From Kocuria dechangensis (GTDB lineage: Bacteria > Actinomycetota > Actinomycetes > Actinomycetales > Micrococcaceae): DNA of 64,000 nt. The notes beneath the pieces were generated by a model. The model was not told the origin of the DNA. It searched no databases and was given only the letters and a program-made list of their open reading frames with translations. Below, in pieces: positions 50,084-58,673 of the stretch; the first letter of the stretch is position 1, and each line of letters opens with the position of its first letter. The stretch covers positions 1 to 64,000 of the forward strand of contig NZ_BMEQ01000018.1 in the NCBI RefSeq assembly GCF_014636775.1, read 5' to 3'. Position numbers and translations under genes: made by a program.

Positions 50084-50901
50084 TCAGTGCAGAGATGACA
50101 GGACAGCGCCGCGACCTCGACCGCTACGACCGGAAGAGGTCCGCGTTCGCCGGGATCGCCGACTTCCTCCAGACCGGCGCATCGAGCCGCCAGATCCTGT
50201 CCCTCGGCCGGATCCACCCGCTGGACATCCACATCAGTCCTGCGGGCGCGGACACCACCGTGGTCGTCTTCCACGCCGCACTCACCGGCAATGGGACAGC
50301 CCTGCCGGTCTTCGCCGGGGCCCGGATGCTCCGTCCGTTCTCCGTGAACCTCATCCAGGTCGCGGACCCCGGTCTCTACGCCGCTGACGACCTGGAGATC
50401 GGGTGGTTCGCGGGGACCCGCGCACACCCGATCCAGGAGGAGCTCGTCGTCGTTCTCCGGCACCTGTTCGAGGAGCTCGGAGGAACGCGCAAGGTCTTCT
50501 TCGGCCCGTCCGCCGGCGGGTACGCGGCTCTCTACTACGGGAGCCATTTCCCGGACGCCGTGATCGTCCCGGTGAACCCGCAGACCATCCTGGAGCGCTT
50601 CAACCGCGACCAGCAGGCCGCCTACTGCGCCGCCGCGTGGAACGCCCCGCCCGAGGAAGTCTGGGGCACGGAGGTGGACGCCGACCTCCGGGAGACGTTC
50701 GCGGGACACAACGAGAACGACATCCTGTACGTCCAGAACGAGCGTGATCCCCACCTGCAGGAGCACATGGAGCCGTTCCTGGCCACTCTTCCCCCGGACC
50801 GGATCGAGGTGCTCCGCGGCGACTGGGGCCGGGGGCACCAGGCGCCACCGACCGAGGAGCTCAGCACGATCCTGTCGAAGGTGCTGCCGCGCAGGGGGTG
50901 A
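50077..50901 (+). CDS. Asp2-like alpha/beta-hydrolase, polysaccharide locus copy 2
   Basis: The 274-residue protein is a compact version of the locus hydrolase family. The nucleophile Ser is in VFFGPSAGGYAALYYG, followed by VPVNPQTILERF, and the catalytic His in WGRGHQAPPTEEL. An N-terminal strand region (about 55-110) holds TVVVFHAALTG, an oxyanion-like loop, and VADPGLY. There is no signal peptide, so it works in the cytoplasm, before export. I infer acyl transfer to, or removal from, polymer or its precursors. The start codon overlaps the preceding gene; ATG at 50095 is an alternative. The gene converges with the minus-strand PP-loop gene, only ten bases apart. Confidence 0.7.
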   Translation: MVISAEMTGQRRDLDRYDRKRSAFAGIADFLQTGASSRQILSLGRIHPLDIHISPAGADTTVVVFHAALTGNGTALPVFAGARMLRPFSVNLIQVADPGLYAADDLEIGWFAGTRAHPIQEELVVVLRHLFEELGGTRKVFFGPSAGGYAALYYGSHFPDAVIVPVNPQTILERFNRDQQAAYCAAAWNAPPEEVWGTEVDADLRETFAGHNENDILYVQNERDPHLQEHMEPFLATLPPDRIEVLRGDWGRGHQAPPTEELSTILSKVLPRRG

Positions 50902-50911
50902 CACCCTGGGC

Positions 50912-52702
50912 TCAGCGCAGGACCTCCGCCAGGGCCAGGACTCTCCCGGGCACCCCGCGGGCCTGCCCGAGCGGCACAGCGGAGTCCCGAACGTCGCTCC
51001 TCGCCTGCTCCACGAGCGCAGCCCACGTTGTCGCGAGCGCGGACGCCTCCACCACGTCCGCGGCGGCGTCGACGAGCGGGGCCACGACGGCGCGAGTCAG
51101 TCTGCCCCGCAGCCGGTCCTGGTCGACGAACGACATCAGGCTCGGCACCGGACCGTCGGCCACGTCCTCCGCCTCACCGAAGACCCGGTAGCTCGTCAGA
51201 TCCGCCGAGGACACGGGGCCGCCCAGCCGGCGCAACCGGTCCACGACCTCGCGCGGGCTCCGGTCCTTCTCCGCACGGTCGAAGGGCCGCGTCGCCAGCG
51301 CCGGGCTGAGCAGCAGGAGCAGGTCGTCGGGGATGTTCCGGGGCCCCGTCATCCGGTTGGGGTACCGGTCCGGGGTCAGCTTGCTCAGACCCACGAGATT
51401 CCGCTGCTGCAGGGGACGCAGGCCGAACTTGGTCACCGGTGTGAACCGGCCGCCGTGGAGGGCGTTGCGCAGTGCCAGGTAGTGCCATTCGGCGCTGAGG
51501 GGGTCATTGGGTGAGATGCCGATTTCGTGTAGCACCTCCTCGCAGACGGCTCGGACGCTCTCGGCCACGGCGGGTTGGGTGCGAGCGATGGAGTCGACCA
51601 CGGCCGTCACCGGCCGCAGCCCGTAGTTGCCCTTGTAGAGCTCCGAACCGTACCCGGCGACGGCGAACCGTCCTTTGGCCCGGAGACCGTAGGCCTGCAG
51701 CTTCAGGGCGTAGTAGTTCAGGCTGTTGTCCGAGTACCAGAGGCCCACCGGGTTCGCCACGCGCCACAGCTGCTGGTTGCGGTCCTCAGCGGTCTCCGTG
51801 GTGCCCAGCGGGAACCTGAACTCCTCGGCGAGCGCAGAGACCACCTCGAAGTCCCGACGGTGCTGCTCGGACATGTTCGTGCACGAGAAGCGTGCGGTTT
51901 CCCGTGCGACCGGGGACAGCAGCGCGGCCGCCAGGCAGATGCGGGAGTCCTTGCCCCCGGACAGGGAGAGCCGGGCGTGCTGCGGTCCCCCACCTGCGAT
52001 GGTGTGCACGAGCGAGGCGATGCGCACCGCCGCCGTCCGTACCTCAGCGGCGTAGTCGTCGGACCCCACCTGGAACACCTCCCGCAGAGGACGGCGTTGG
52101 ACCTCCGACCGGATCGGCCCACGAGCGAGGGACAGCCGTACTCGTTGCCCGACGGGGACGTAGGAGATCTCCTTGACCAGAGTGCGCGAACCCATCAGCT
52201 GCGCCGACATCGAGTTGCCCCACCGCAGCGAGTCGGCCACCGTGGCGTCGACGGTGCACTGCAGACCGAGCCGGCGGCGCAGGGACATCAGCACGTATGC
52301 GGAGTCCGACACCAGCACGAGTCCTGGCTCCGTGGACACGAACATCGACATGCTGCGGTACAGGTCGGTGCTCACGGACAGCGTCTGCTGGTCCCAGCGG
52401 ACCCGTGTGTAGCAGCCCGGGAGGTCCTCGGCCCCGGGGTCTTCGGCGGGAAGACGGCTGTGACCGGAAGCCCCGAAGACGATCCGCTCGTTCTCGTCGT
52501 CCACGGCGAATCCGGAGAACAGCGTCCCGTCCCGGGCGTCCACGTCGGCCGCAGCGTCCCGGGCCACCCAGCTCAGTGCCCACCCGCCCCCGAGAGGACG
52601 GTCCAGGACCTCCCGGGGGTGACGGCGTGACAGGGCCGAGAGAATGTCCTCGGCAGCCGGTGCCACCGGTCCGTGGCGGACCACGAGCAGGTAGTTCGCC
52701 AC
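50912..52702 (-). CDS. asparagine-synthetase-like PP-loop enzyme without the glutaminase cysteine
   Basis: The 596-residue protein resembles asparagine synthase B. Residues about 1-200 match the N-terminal glutaminase-like domain, but the essential cysteine after the initiator Met is absent (the protein starts MANYLLVV). Residues about 220-500 carry the ATP pyrophosphatase domain with the PP-loop LSLSGGKDSRICLAAALL and VAGYGSELYKGNYG. It would adenylate a carboxylate and join it to an amine without using glutamine. In other polysaccharide loci (for example Pseudomonas O-antigen) such enzymes amidate uronic acids; ManNAcA would fit here (inference). The GTG start shares one base with the TAG of the next minus-strand gene. 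Confidence 0.78.
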   Translation of the reverse strand: MANYLLVVRHGPVAPAAEDILSALSRRHPREVLDRPLGGGWALSWVARDAAADVDARDGTLFSGFAVDDENERIVFGASGHSRLPAEDPGAEDLPGCYTRVRWDQQTLSVSTDLYRSMSMFVSTEPGLVLVSDSAYVLMSLRRRLGLQCTVDATVADSLRWGNSMSAQLMGSRTLVKEISYVPVGQRVRLSLARGPIRSEVQRRPLREVFQVGSDDYAAEVRTAAVRIASLVHTIAGGGPQHARLSLSGGKDSRICLAAALLSPVARETARFSCTNMSEQHRRDFEVVSALAEEFRFPLGTTETAEDRNQQLWRVANPVGLWYSDNSLNYYALKLQAYGLRAKGRFAVAGYGSELYKGNYGLRPVTAVVDSIARTQPAVAESVRAVCEEVLHEIGISPNDPLSAEWHYLALRNALHGGRFTPVTKFGLRPLQQRNLVGLSKLTPDRYPNRMTGPRNIPDDLLLLLSPALATRPFDRAEKDRSPREVVDRLRRLGGPVSSADLTSYRVFGEAEDVADGPVPSLMSFVDQDRLRGRLTRAVVAPLVDAAADVVEASALATTWAALVEQARSDVRDSAVPLGQARGVPGRVLALAEVLR

Positions 52703-55617
52703 TAGAGCGCGCGTTCCAGGACCGCCGGCTCCTGGACGGCGGAGAGCTCGCCGGCGGAGGAGAACATCGACGGAACGGGACCCCGGTCCGTGACCGTGTG
52801 AGCGTCCGTGATGCGCACCGAGACGCGGCTGTACCTGGGCCAGGACTGTGCGGGGTAGCAGCGGCCGTTGACGCGCAGCGACACGTCGACGGGCAGTTCC
52901 TGAACACCCGCGGTGCGCACCCGGAGCATGACCGGCTCCTTGGAGCGGGCCAGGTCGTCGGTGAACTCGTGCTCGCCGATCCTGACGACCAGGGTGATCT
53001 TGCCTTCGTTCTGCGGCCTCTCGTAGTTGCTGGTCACGAGCAGGGACACCTCGACGGGCGCCGCGGTGTCGAGCTGCAACGAGCAGCTGTTGTGGATCTC
53101 ATGTCCGGGCACGGGAGCCGTGGTGGGCAGGGAGATGTGCAGCGCGCGCGGAGAGTCGAACAGGACGTTGAGGGCACGTTCGGGCAGCTCGACACCCGTG
53201 GCCGAGAACTCGGCCTTGGTGAAGGCGGCGGTCGGCTTCTGGATCACTGCACCGGGGCTGGGCGGAGCCACCGGCTTCTCCGCCGGGATCTCATACACGG
53301 CGGGGCGGACCTCCGCAGCAGCGACGCGCAGTGCGGCAGCTTCGAGGGCCGCGCGTGCGTCCCGTTCCAGGACGCCCACGGCGTCGAGCGTACGTCGATC
53401 CGCGATCTCTCCCTCGGCGAGCGCCGTCGTCAAGAGGTCGTGGATCGTCTCCCACGAACTCTCCAGGGGGACGGCGAAGTGTGACCGCTGGACCTCCTGG
53501 AAATGCCGCTCCACCTTGGGGTCGTAGACGAGTCCCACCGTGGGGACGGCGCAGCGATGCGCGAGGAGGGCCGCGTGCAGGCGCATCGTCACGAGCGCGT
53601 CGAGCAGCCCCAGGCACTGGTGGAAGGCGTCCAAGGCGGGCGGGTCGGGCATCAGGTAGAAGGGCACGTGGGGCGACAGCCGCTCCTGCAGGGAGGCGAG
53701 GATCGAGCGGTCGTGGGCGGCCCCGCCCTGCATGGGCACTCCCACGACGGCGATGCGCTGGGAGCCGGCGACCGTGTTGAGGGCCTTCTCGACCTCCGCG
53801 AGGACCTGGTCCATGTCGGCGTGGGACCACTTGCGCAGGTTCACACCCACCAGCCGGTATCCGTCCGACTTGAGCCGCTCCAGCTCTTCGGTGGACCCGG
53901 CCGTCGTGGCACCCTCGGGGAGGTCCACGGCATAGACCACGTCCGGGGCGTGACGGATCTTCTCGGGGGAGACGCCGGTGCCGACGATCAGGTCCCGCGA
54001 CTCCGGGTCACGGATGAGAATGGACTCCGTCTGCTGGGCGAGGAAACGCACCATGGCCCGGGCGTCCTGGTCGTGGAGCGGACCGGCCCCCAGCCCGATG
54101 ACGTGGTACGGGATGCCGAGCACTCGACCCATGAGGGGGAGGTTGCCGAAGCCCGCGATGGACATCGTCGAGCCGCTCACCAGGCTCGCCAGACCGCCTG
54201 CGCGGTGGAACGTGAGGTCGTGCCAAAGCCCTCCGCCTCCGACGACCACGGCGTCCGCCGTGTGCAGCTGGTAGGCCGAGTCATAGACGTCGGCTCGCTT
54301 GAATGCCTGGAGTCCGTGCTGGAGCTCGACATGACGTGGGTTCTCTGCGGCGACCACCACCTGGACGGCGGGGTCGGAGCGGTGCAGCGCGGCGGCGATG
54401 GAGCGGAGGATGAGCTCGTCACCGAGATTGCCAGCACCGTAGAACCCTGACAGCAGCACCTTCCGGGCTCGCGGCACCGACTCCCCGAGAACGGTGCGGA
54501 CCTCTTCCGCCCGGGACTCGCTCAGCCAGGGAGTGGTGTGGGGAGAGGCATGGCGGACCGTGTCGAAGAGCTCCATCCAGCGGTGCTCGTACAGGTGGTG
54601 CTCCACCAGGCGGCGGAAGCCGTTGAGCCTGATGCGCTCGTACTCGGCCGGGTCGTCGAGCAGGGCGGCGATCTTGGTGGCCAGGTCTTCGTCGTCCTTG
54701 TACCCGATGATCTCGTCGCCGTAGTCGAAGAAGCGTGCCATCTCGTCGAACTCGCCGGTGGCGATGACGGCGCCGGCTCCCACGGACTCGAAGACGCCGC
54801 ACTTGATGTTGATGAACCCTGCCCGGGTCAGCGGGAAGTTGACGTGGACGCGCCCCATCTTGAGCGCCTGCAGGGCCTTGTCACCGGCAACAGGCTCGCT
54901 GTCAGGGATGTCCCATCCACGGCCGTAGGTCTTGACATCGAACTGCCGGTGTAGCGCCGTCATGGTCTGGTTGCGATCGGGCCTGTTGTTCGCGTGTCCC
55001 AGGCAGATGACGTCGGCCGCCATGGAGGGCTCGTCGTCCACCTCTTGCGTGACGAACCCGCGGTCGATGCCGAACGGGAAGTACACAGTGTTGTGCACCT
55101 CTTTGTCCCGGTACATCTGGAGGGACAGCTCCGCGTTGGTCGTGTGCACGTCGAACACGTGGGCGTGTGCGTGGACGCTGGGGAAGACATCGGGGTCGCT
55201 GAGCGTGATGCCGACCAGGACGATGCCCTGCGCCTTGAGCCAGGCGGCGTCCTCGTCCGTGAACGTGAGGCCACCGGCGCAGCAGATGATCATCTGCGGG
55301 CGGAAGCGCTCGACGATGGGGGTCAGCTTATAGGCCTGGACGTAGATGGGACCGTTGCCGCCGGAGACCCGCTCCGGGTTCTCCGTGATCCGGTGGTGCT
55401 TCATGTCCAGGTCGAGGACGTGGTGCCCGAGGTTGCGCAACGAACGCGACAGCGACGAGACGATGTCCGTGGTGCCGTTGATGGAGCGGCCGAGGAAGAG
55501 GATCCGCCAGTGGACGCCCTGGTCGAAGACCTTGTTCTCGAGGTCGGCTTTGAGCTCAGCGATGGTCTGCATGTTCTCTTTCGGAGTCGGGTGGTTGGCG
55601 TTCGCGGTGTCAGTCAT
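52702..55617 (-). CDS. CgeB-like glycosyltransferase fused to a polysaccharide pyruvyltransferase
   Basis: The 971-residue protein has three parts. Residues about 35-370 are a CgeB-like glycosyltransferase (ILFLGRSINGTTDIVSSLSR, ADVICLGHANNRPDRN, GVFESVGAGAVIATGEFDEM). Residues about 385-755 are a CsaB-like pyruvyltransferase (LLSGFYGAGNLGDELILRSI, VVVGGGGLWHDL, VVGVPMQGG, VTMRLHAALLAHR). Residues about 760-971 form a beta-sandwich-like region of unknown use. The fusion would couple sugar addition with pyruvylation. The second domain keeps a His after the Arg (MRLHA), as in active family members. It overlaps the FAD oxidoreductase gene by eight bases, so it follows it on one mRNA. Confidence 0.85.
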   Translation of the reverse strand: MTDTANANHPTPKENMQTIAELKADLENKVFDQGVHWRILFLGRSINGTTDIVSSLSRSLRNLGHHVLDLDMKHHRITENPERVSGGNGPIYVQAYKLTPIVERFRPQMIICCAGGLTFTDEDAAWLKAQGIVLVGITLSDPDVFPSVHAHAHVFDVHTTNAELSLQMYRDKEVHNTVYFPFGIDRGFVTQEVDDEPSMAADVICLGHANNRPDRNQTMTALHRQFDVKTYGRGWDIPDSEPVAGDKALQALKMGRVHVNFPLTRAGFINIKCGVFESVGAGAVIATGEFDEMARFFDYGDEIIGYKDDEDLATKIAALLDDPAEYERIRLNGFRRLVEHHLYEHRWMELFDTVRHASPHTTPWLSESRAEEVRTVLGESVPRARKVLLSGFYGAGNLGDELILRSIAAALHRSDPAVQVVVAAENPRHVELQHGLQAFKRADVYDSAYQLHTADAVVVGGGGLWHDLTFHRAGGLASLVSGSTMSIAGFGNLPLMGRVLGIPYHVIGLGAGPLHDQDARAMVRFLAQQTESILIRDPESRDLIVGTGVSPEKIRHAPDVVYAVDLPEGATTAGSTEELERLKSDGYRLVGVNLRKWSHADMDQVLAEVEKALNTVAGSQRIAVVGVPMQGGAAHDRSILASLQERLSPHVPFYLMPDPPALDAFHQCLGLLDALVTMRLHAALLAHRCAVPTVGLVYDPKVERHFQEVQRSHFAVPLESSWETIHDLLTTALAEGEIADRRTLDAVGVLERDARAALEAAALRVAAAEVRPAVYEIPAEKPVAPPSPGAVIQKPTAAFTKAEFSATGVELPERALNVLFDSPRALHISLPTTAPVPGHEIHNSCSLQLDTAAPVEVSLLVTSNYERPQNEGKITLVVRIGEHEFTDDLARSKEPVMLRVRTAGVQELPVDVSLRVNGRCYPAQSWPRYSRVSVRITDAHTVTDRGPVPSMFSSAGELSAVQEPAVLERAL

Positions 55618-57424
55618 GGTGCGTTTCCAAGGCGTCGATCCAGTGGGAGTACTCGGCGAGCACGGCCTGGCCCAGGCGGTGCGCGCGGTCCAGGTCCGTC
55701 TTCAGCAACGGGGCGGAGTCCGGCTGCTTGACCTCGGTCACGTCCACGAGCCGGTGCGCAACGGCGAGCTGGACGGCGGCATACCGGTCGTCGTCCCGTG
55801 ACAGGTCCTGGACCGCGTGGGGTACCAGGTGCGCGCCCTGCCGGAGAAGGGCCGCCTGGACCACCACGGAGGGGACGTCGTGAGGCGCGACGCCGCGTGT
55901 GAGCGCCAGGGCCGCCAGGGTTCCTGCCGCCTGGCCCACGGCCGTGACGGTCGGGTGCAGCCGGACGGCGGCGGCGGCCACGCGTGAGGCGGAGAGGTTC
56001 TTCTCGGCGGCGATGAGCGGCACGGGGGACTGGGGGAGCAGGGAGTCCAGGGGAATGGCGAAGGGGCCCTCGCGCCAGGTCCGCGGTTTGTCGAACACGG
56101 ACTCGCCCAGGTCCTCCTCGAGGAACAGCTGGGTCCGGCCGCCGTGGAGATCCGGGGGGTAGGTGCCGACGGCGACGGCCGTCACGTCCCACGGGGCCAC
56201 GCTCCGGTTGGTGCGGCGGAAGATGGTCTTGCCGGTCATGGTCTCCCGGCCGATGAGCCGGACGGACTCCCTGATGTAGGGGACCGGAGGGAGATGCCTG
56301 ACCACAGCCTCGGGGAATCCTTCGGTCACCCGTGGGTCGCGCGGGACCGGTCCTTCGCCGAAGCCTTCGTCCGTGGTGACTCCCCAGTCCAGGCCGAGGT
56401 CGTGCTGCAGGTAGTAGAGGATGGACAGGGTCCGGGCGATCGCTTCCCGCTCGAAGCGGATCCGTTCGGACTCGTCAGTGAAGTAGGAGGCGCAGACCGG
56501 CTGGTCGTTGTGGAAGTTCAAGGAGGTCCGGGTGATGAGCTCCCACTGGGAGCCGGTGTAGTCCGAGTCTCCGGCGAGGTCCGGGGCGGCGCGGTAGCCG
56601 GCGAAACCGTTGATGTGGCCGATCCGCGCGGTGCCGGGGCCGTGGGGGAAGCCGTTCAGGATGAAGGGGAGGAAGTTTTCGTAGCCTTCCGGCGGCTCCG
56701 TGAGACGCAGTTCCGGGGGAAGGGTTCCCGGGGCGTACTGGCGGATCATGGCCGTCTGCGTGATGTCCTGCACCGCGATCCGGTCGAGATCGGCGCGGTT
56801 GTAGGCGGTGCCGTCGAAGACCGCGTTGCCGAGCCGGTGGGGGAGCCGGGAGTGCCGGATGACGGACCCGTCCTCGGTCGCGTCGACGACGATCTTGCCG
56901 GTGACGGTGCCGGCGGACGTCTGCACCTGCGCGTTGCCGCGCCTGACCTCGGCGCCTTCGACCCGGACGTTGCGGAAAACGCGGACTCCGCATTCGGTGA
57001 GCATCTGTGTGAGTACCCGGTCCACGACCACGGGATTGGGGGCGAAGGAGTTGTCGCGGTACTGGGAGACGTTGACGCTCCTGTGCAGTCGGTACCGGTA
57101 CAGGTTGGTGACGCGCTCGCGGAACTCCGACCAGAGGCCGTAGCCGTTGATCTGGTTCTCGTAGTACATGGTCACGTCCATCGCCGAGACACCGGCAGGA
57201 CCCGCCTGGCCGCCCAACATGTGTGTCGGCTCCACCACGACGACCTTGACGCCGAGGCGGGCCGCGGCGACCGCGGCCGCGCATCCCGACAGCCCGCCGC
57301 CGACCACCAGCAGCTCGGTGTAGAGAGGGAGTTTGGTGGGCACGGTGGCCCACAGCTTGCGGTGGACGGGGGAATCCAGGGAACTGGTCATGGACTGCTT
57401 TCTTGGCGAGGAGATGAACGACAT
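55610..57424 (-). CDS. FAD-dependent oxidoreductase of the polysaccharide locus
   Basis: The 604-residue protein matches the large FAD-dependent oxidoreductase family related to fumarate-reductase-like and glycan-locus enzymes. It has the dinucleotide motif VVGGGLSGCAAAVAAARLGVKVVVVE, the following GGQAGPAGVSAMD, IVVDATEDGSV and, near the end, HPTVTAVGQAAGTLAALAL. There is no signal peptide or membrane segment. The substrate is unknown; oxidation of a sugar hydroxyl, or dehydrogenation of a precursor, fits the setting. The start could also be the later ATG at 57391, preceded by AGCAG. It lies five bases after a pyruvyltransferase gene and overlaps the fusion gene downstream. Confidence 0.8.
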   Translation of the reverse strand: MSFISSPRKQSMTSSLDSPVHRKLWATVPTKLPLYTELLVVGGGLSGCAAAVAAARLGVKVVVVEPTHMLGGQAGPAGVSAMDVTMYYENQINGYGLWSEFRERVTNLYRYRLHRSVNVSQYRDNSFAPNPVVVDRVLTQMLTECGVRVFRNVRVEGAEVRRGNAQVQTSAGTVTGKIVVDATEDGSVIRHSRLPHRLGNAVFDGTAYNRADLDRIAVQDITQTAMIRQYAPGTLPPELRLTEPPEGYENFLPFILNGFPHGPGTARIGHINGFAGYRAAPDLAGDSDYTGSQWELITRTSLNFHNDQPVCASYFTDESERIRFEREAIARTLSILYYLQHDLGLDWGVTTDEGFGEGPVPRDPRVTEGFPEAVVRHLPPVPYIRESVRLIGRETMTGKTIFRRTNRSVAPWDVTAVAVGTYPPDLHGGRTQLFLEEDLGESVFDKPRTWREGPFAIPLDSLLPQSPVPLIAAEKNLSASRVAAAAVRLHPTVTAVGQAAGTLAALALTRGVAPHDVPSVVVQAALLRQGAHLVPHAVQDLSRDDDRYAAVQLAVAHRLVDVTEVKQPDSAPLLKTDLDRAHRLGQAVLAEYSHWIDALETHHD

Positions 57425-57429
57425 GAGGC

Positions 57430-58506
57430 TCAGACGGACATGACCGCTGTGACGGTTCGGCGGACGGTGTCTCGGGCGGACTGTTCGGCGGAGCGGACCG
57501 CTTCCGCGGGAACTGGACGGTGGACGGTCTCCCAGAGCTGGTCGTCGGTGAGGTGCAGCGGATTCCGGACGAGCCCGGCGTCCCCCAGTTGTTCTGCCAA
57601 GGCACCGATCTTGTGGGTCGGTCGCAGTGAAAGGGCGGGAATCCCGTATCGGGCGGCGATCACCGCGCCGTGGAACTTAGCCGTGAACAGGGCGGCGCAG
57701 GCACCGACGGCTCGGCACATCTCCTCGACGGAGTAGCAGGCACGCACCGGGAACCGATCTCCGAATACGTCCCGGATGCCCTCGAGCTCCTGGTCTCGTG
57801 TCGTGCCGACAGCAAGACACAGGAGCTCGAGATCCAGGCCATGCCGGTTCGCCCAGGCATGGATGCGGTCGACCGTCTGTCGGTCTCCCGCCGAGGGAGT
57901 CTTGCGCAGGACGACACCGACCCGGCCGGGAGCGCGCTCGTCGGCCGGCGGCAGGTCGGCGGCAAAGGCGAGGTCTGCGCTGATGTGCACGGGGACGGCT
58001 GGCGTCAGCTGCTGCTCGATCCACATGGCGCTTCCCCGATCGCGGACCGTTATGGAGCGAACTGCTTCGTGCGAGAAGAAGGTGCGCAGCCTGTCGACGA
58101 CATCCGGTCGGCAGCGCTCCCTTTCGAGCGCGACCCCAATACCCGCGAGGACGATGGGGCGCTCCAGCCACGCGCGGTTCCAGTACAGCGAGGACATGTT
58201 GTCAGGGACCACGAGGTCGCCACCGCCGATGACGATGGAATCGTGCCGGCGGGCGACGGCGTCGGCACGTTCCGTGAAGTACGGCTTGCGGAGGAGCGAG
58301 TGCACCGGCTCCGCCGGCGCGACGTCTCGGAAAGCGTCCTGCCAGACCCGGAGCATCAGCTCGTCGCCGAAGTTGCCCCAGCCGAAGTAGCCCACAAGGC
58401 CCACGCGCCGGGGCGACGGCGCCGGCCGCTGGGAAACACCCCACTCCTGCGTTCCGGGCCCCTCCAGGCACCTCGCCGGTGCCGGCGCGGGTGTCACTGC
58501 GGGCAT
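57430..58506 (-). CDS. polysaccharide pyruvyltransferase family protein 3
   Basis: The 358-residue protein shows RVGLVGYFGWGNFGDELMLRVW, SIVIGGGDLVVP, SITVRDRGSAMWIEQQL and ALFTAKFHGAVIAARYGIPAL, which define the family and make it the closest relative of the protein at 46276. A Pro/Ala-rich N-terminus (about 1-32) is extra. The ATG at 58506 is preferred to that at 58512 because AAGGAGG then lies six bases away. It is the first gene of the minus-strand operon 58506-50912 (pyruvyltransferase, FAD enzyme, fusion enzyme, PP-loop enzyme). A promoter with TAAAGT inside an inverted repeat lies about 85 bases upstream. Confidence 0.86.
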   Translation of the reverse strand: MPAVTPAPAPARCLEGPGTQEWGVSQRPAPSPRRVGLVGYFGWGNFGDELMLRVWQDAFRDVAPAEPVHSLLRKPYFTERADAVARRHDSIVIGGGDLVVPDNMSSLYWNRAWLERPIVLAGIGVALERERCRPDVVDRLRTFFSHEAVRSITVRDRGSAMWIEQQLTPAVPVHISADLAFAADLPPADERAPGRVGVVLRKTPSAGDRQTVDRIHAWANRHGLDLELLCLAVGTTRDQELEGIRDVFGDRFPVRACYSVEEMCRAVGACAALFTAKFHGAVIAARYGIPALSLRPTHKIGALAEQLGDAGLVRNPLHLTDDQLWETVHRPVPAEAVRSAEQSARDTVRRTVTAVMSV

Positions 58507-58586
58507 CGACATCCTCCTTCTGGGCGGGCGAGTGAGCTCGTGGGGGCACAGGGGCGGGAGGGCTGCGCGCGCGTCAGCCCCATCGT

Positions 58587-58604
58587 GTCCACACTTTAGT
58601 GGAC
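58587..58604 (-). promoter_or_regulatory. promoter-like inverted repeat upstream of the minus-strand operon
   Basis: GTCCAC (58587-58592), ACTTTA, GTGGAC (58599-58604) is a perfect inverted repeat. On the minus strand its centre reads TAAAGT, a good actinobacterial -10 box about 90 bases before the pyruvyltransferase start. A protein binding the repeat could control the operon; it could equally be the terminator of the 618-residue gene that ends at 58674. Confidence 0.4.
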
Positions 58605-58673
58605 GCGCTCGACGTCGCTCCGGGGCGCCCAGTCACAAACGGGGCCGCAGTCGGTCCAGGCCGCAATGTCTTT

